From IDS-8 sp964607425 (GTDB lineage: Bacteria > Pseudomonadota > Gammaproteobacteria > Steroidobacterales > Woeseiaceae), in the NCBI GenBank assembly GCA_964607425.1, contig CAZSKQ010000168.1, positions 1 through 5,722 on the forward strand: a stretch of 5,722 nucleotides of DNA, read 5' to 3'. Position 1 is the first letter of the stretch; each line of letters starts with the position of its first letter. The notes beneath the pieces are model-generated. The model did not search any database, was not told the origin of the DNA, and was given only the letters and a program-made list of their open reading frames with translations. Below, in pieces: positions 5,307 through 5,722 of this stretch. A program made the position numbers and the translations under genes.

Positions 5307-5651
5307 ATGTTCGCGCGACTCATGGGACTGAAAAGCATCTCGCCCGATGCGTTACATCGGCGGATGCAGCAATCCGCGCCCGTAACCGTCATTGACGTCA
5401 ATTCCCGCGGTAGTTGGCTTAAAGCCCGGGTTCCGGGTGCCAGGAACCTCGACCCGGGTGGTTACAGCGACAGTGATCTTCCCGCGGACAAGGACGCGAT
5501 GCTGGTGTTCTATTGCTCCAACCCCATGTGCAGGAAGGCTCCGCGAGCGGGCCGTCGAGCCAGGAAGTTCGGCTACGACGACGTGCATGTCATGTCGGCC
5601 GGCATAACAGGCTGGCTGGGTGCGGATCTTCCGACCGAATCCGGCGAGTAG
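5307..5651 (+). CDS. Single-domain rhodanese-like protein with a CSNPMC active-site loop
   Basis: A 114-residue cytoplasmic rhodanese-fold protein, the length of one domain. Family marks are SPDALHRRM (12-20), VTVIDVNSRGSW (26-37), VPGARNLD (42-49), MLVFYC (65-70) at the end of the central strand, and VMSAGITGWLGADLP (95-109). Cys70 occupies the catalytic position that carries a persulfide in sulfurtransferases. The loop reads C70-S-N-P-M-C75, followed by R76-K-A-P, instead of the common CxxGxR. The second cysteine could form a disulfide or relay sulfur. Arg41 stands where many rhodaneses have histidine before [IV]PGA. Start: the ATG at 5307 is preceded by GGGGGA with an 8-nt gap. The upstream in-frame TTG (5244) and ATG (5250) lack a ribosome site and fall on the promoter candidate. 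It is probably a separate unit from the CBS genes. The sulfur acceptor is unknown. Confidence 0.9.
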   Translation: MFARLMGLKSISPDALHRRMQQSAPVTVIDVNSRGSWLKARVPGARNLDPGGYSDSDLPADKDAMLVFYCSNPMCRKAPRAGRRARKFGYDDVHVMSAGITGWLGADLPTESGE

Positions 5652-5722
5652 GCGAGCGCGCCGCTGGCGATAAATCGCTGTTGCGGGCGGAAACGTGGGT
5701 GCCAGCGGGGCTTCGACAACGC
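5652..5722. other. Right-edge region without a supportable gene; contains inverted repeats
   Basis: Seventy-one bases follow the rhodanese stop. CCGCTGGC (5661-5668) and GCCAGCGG (5701-5708) form an 8-bp inverted repeat. Between them GCGATAAATCGC (5667-5678) is a compact 5-bp stem with a 2-nt loop. No T-run follows. No stop codon occurs here in any minus-strand frame, so a convergent gene does not end in this stretch. A plus-strand gene might begin near the edge but cannot be judged. Confidence 0.35.

Noticed and set aside
3179..5401. A 740-codon minus-strand open frame antisense to both CBS genes
   Set aside because: The product is mostly Ser/Arg/Ala low-complexity sequence, no ribosome site is evident, and the sense strand encodes clear CBS, HPF and DUF2267 regions.
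1..5722. tRNA or rRNA genes, CRISPR arrays, insertion sequences, attachment sites
   Set aside because: Reading by eye I saw no tRNA-like arm pattern, regularly spaced repeats, transposase motifs or target-site duplications. Coding density and style are uniform, with no sign of a mobile insertion.

Overview
This is a GC-rich window from a bacterial chromosome, densely packed with genes on the plus strand. The msrP-msrQ pair closely resembles the proteobacterial system. Together with the FrnE-type thiol protein, the CBS/HPF and CBS/DUF2267 proteins and a small lipoprotein, it suggests a Gram-negative proteobacterium, probably an environmental gammaproteobacterium. The lineage is inferred from gene content; no rRNA or other phylogenetic marker is present.

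Layout. (i) Bases 1-388, minus strand: the N-terminal part of a DsbA/FrnE-like thioredoxin-fold protein that runs off the left edge. (ii) A divergent intergenic region of about 165 bases containing a perfect Shine-Dalgarno sequence for msrP. (iii) Bases 556-2184: msrP and msrQ, the periplasmic methionine-sulfoxide reductase and its heme-b membrane partner, separated by one sense codon. (iv) Bases 2224-3189: an FkbM-family methyltransferase followed after 3 nt by a 73-residue cysteine-rich putative lipoprotein. (v) Bases 3269-5159: a two-gene unit encoding a CBS-pair protein fused to a ribosome-hibernation (HPF/RaiA-type) domain, then a CBS-pair protein fused to DUF2267. (vi) A GC hairpin cluster, a candidate promoter, and a single-domain rhodanese at 5307-5651. 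The last 71 bases hold no gene that I can support.

Functional themes. The left half concerns thiol and methionine redox quality control in the cell envelope: MsrP repairs oxidised methionine in periplasmic proteins using electrons delivered by MsrQ. The right half appears to be an energy- or stress-response module. Both large proteins carry CBS pairs with intact adenosine-nucleotide-type motifs. In one, that sensor is joined by a roughly 100-residue basic, probably disordered linker to a domain expected to bind the ribosome. The partner's effector domain, DUF2267, has no established function. The most interesting candidate system in the window is therefore a proposed nucleotide-gated ribosome-hibernation factor with a co-transcribed CBS-DUF2267 partner. 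The domain calls rest on sequence patterns; the functional coupling is inference.
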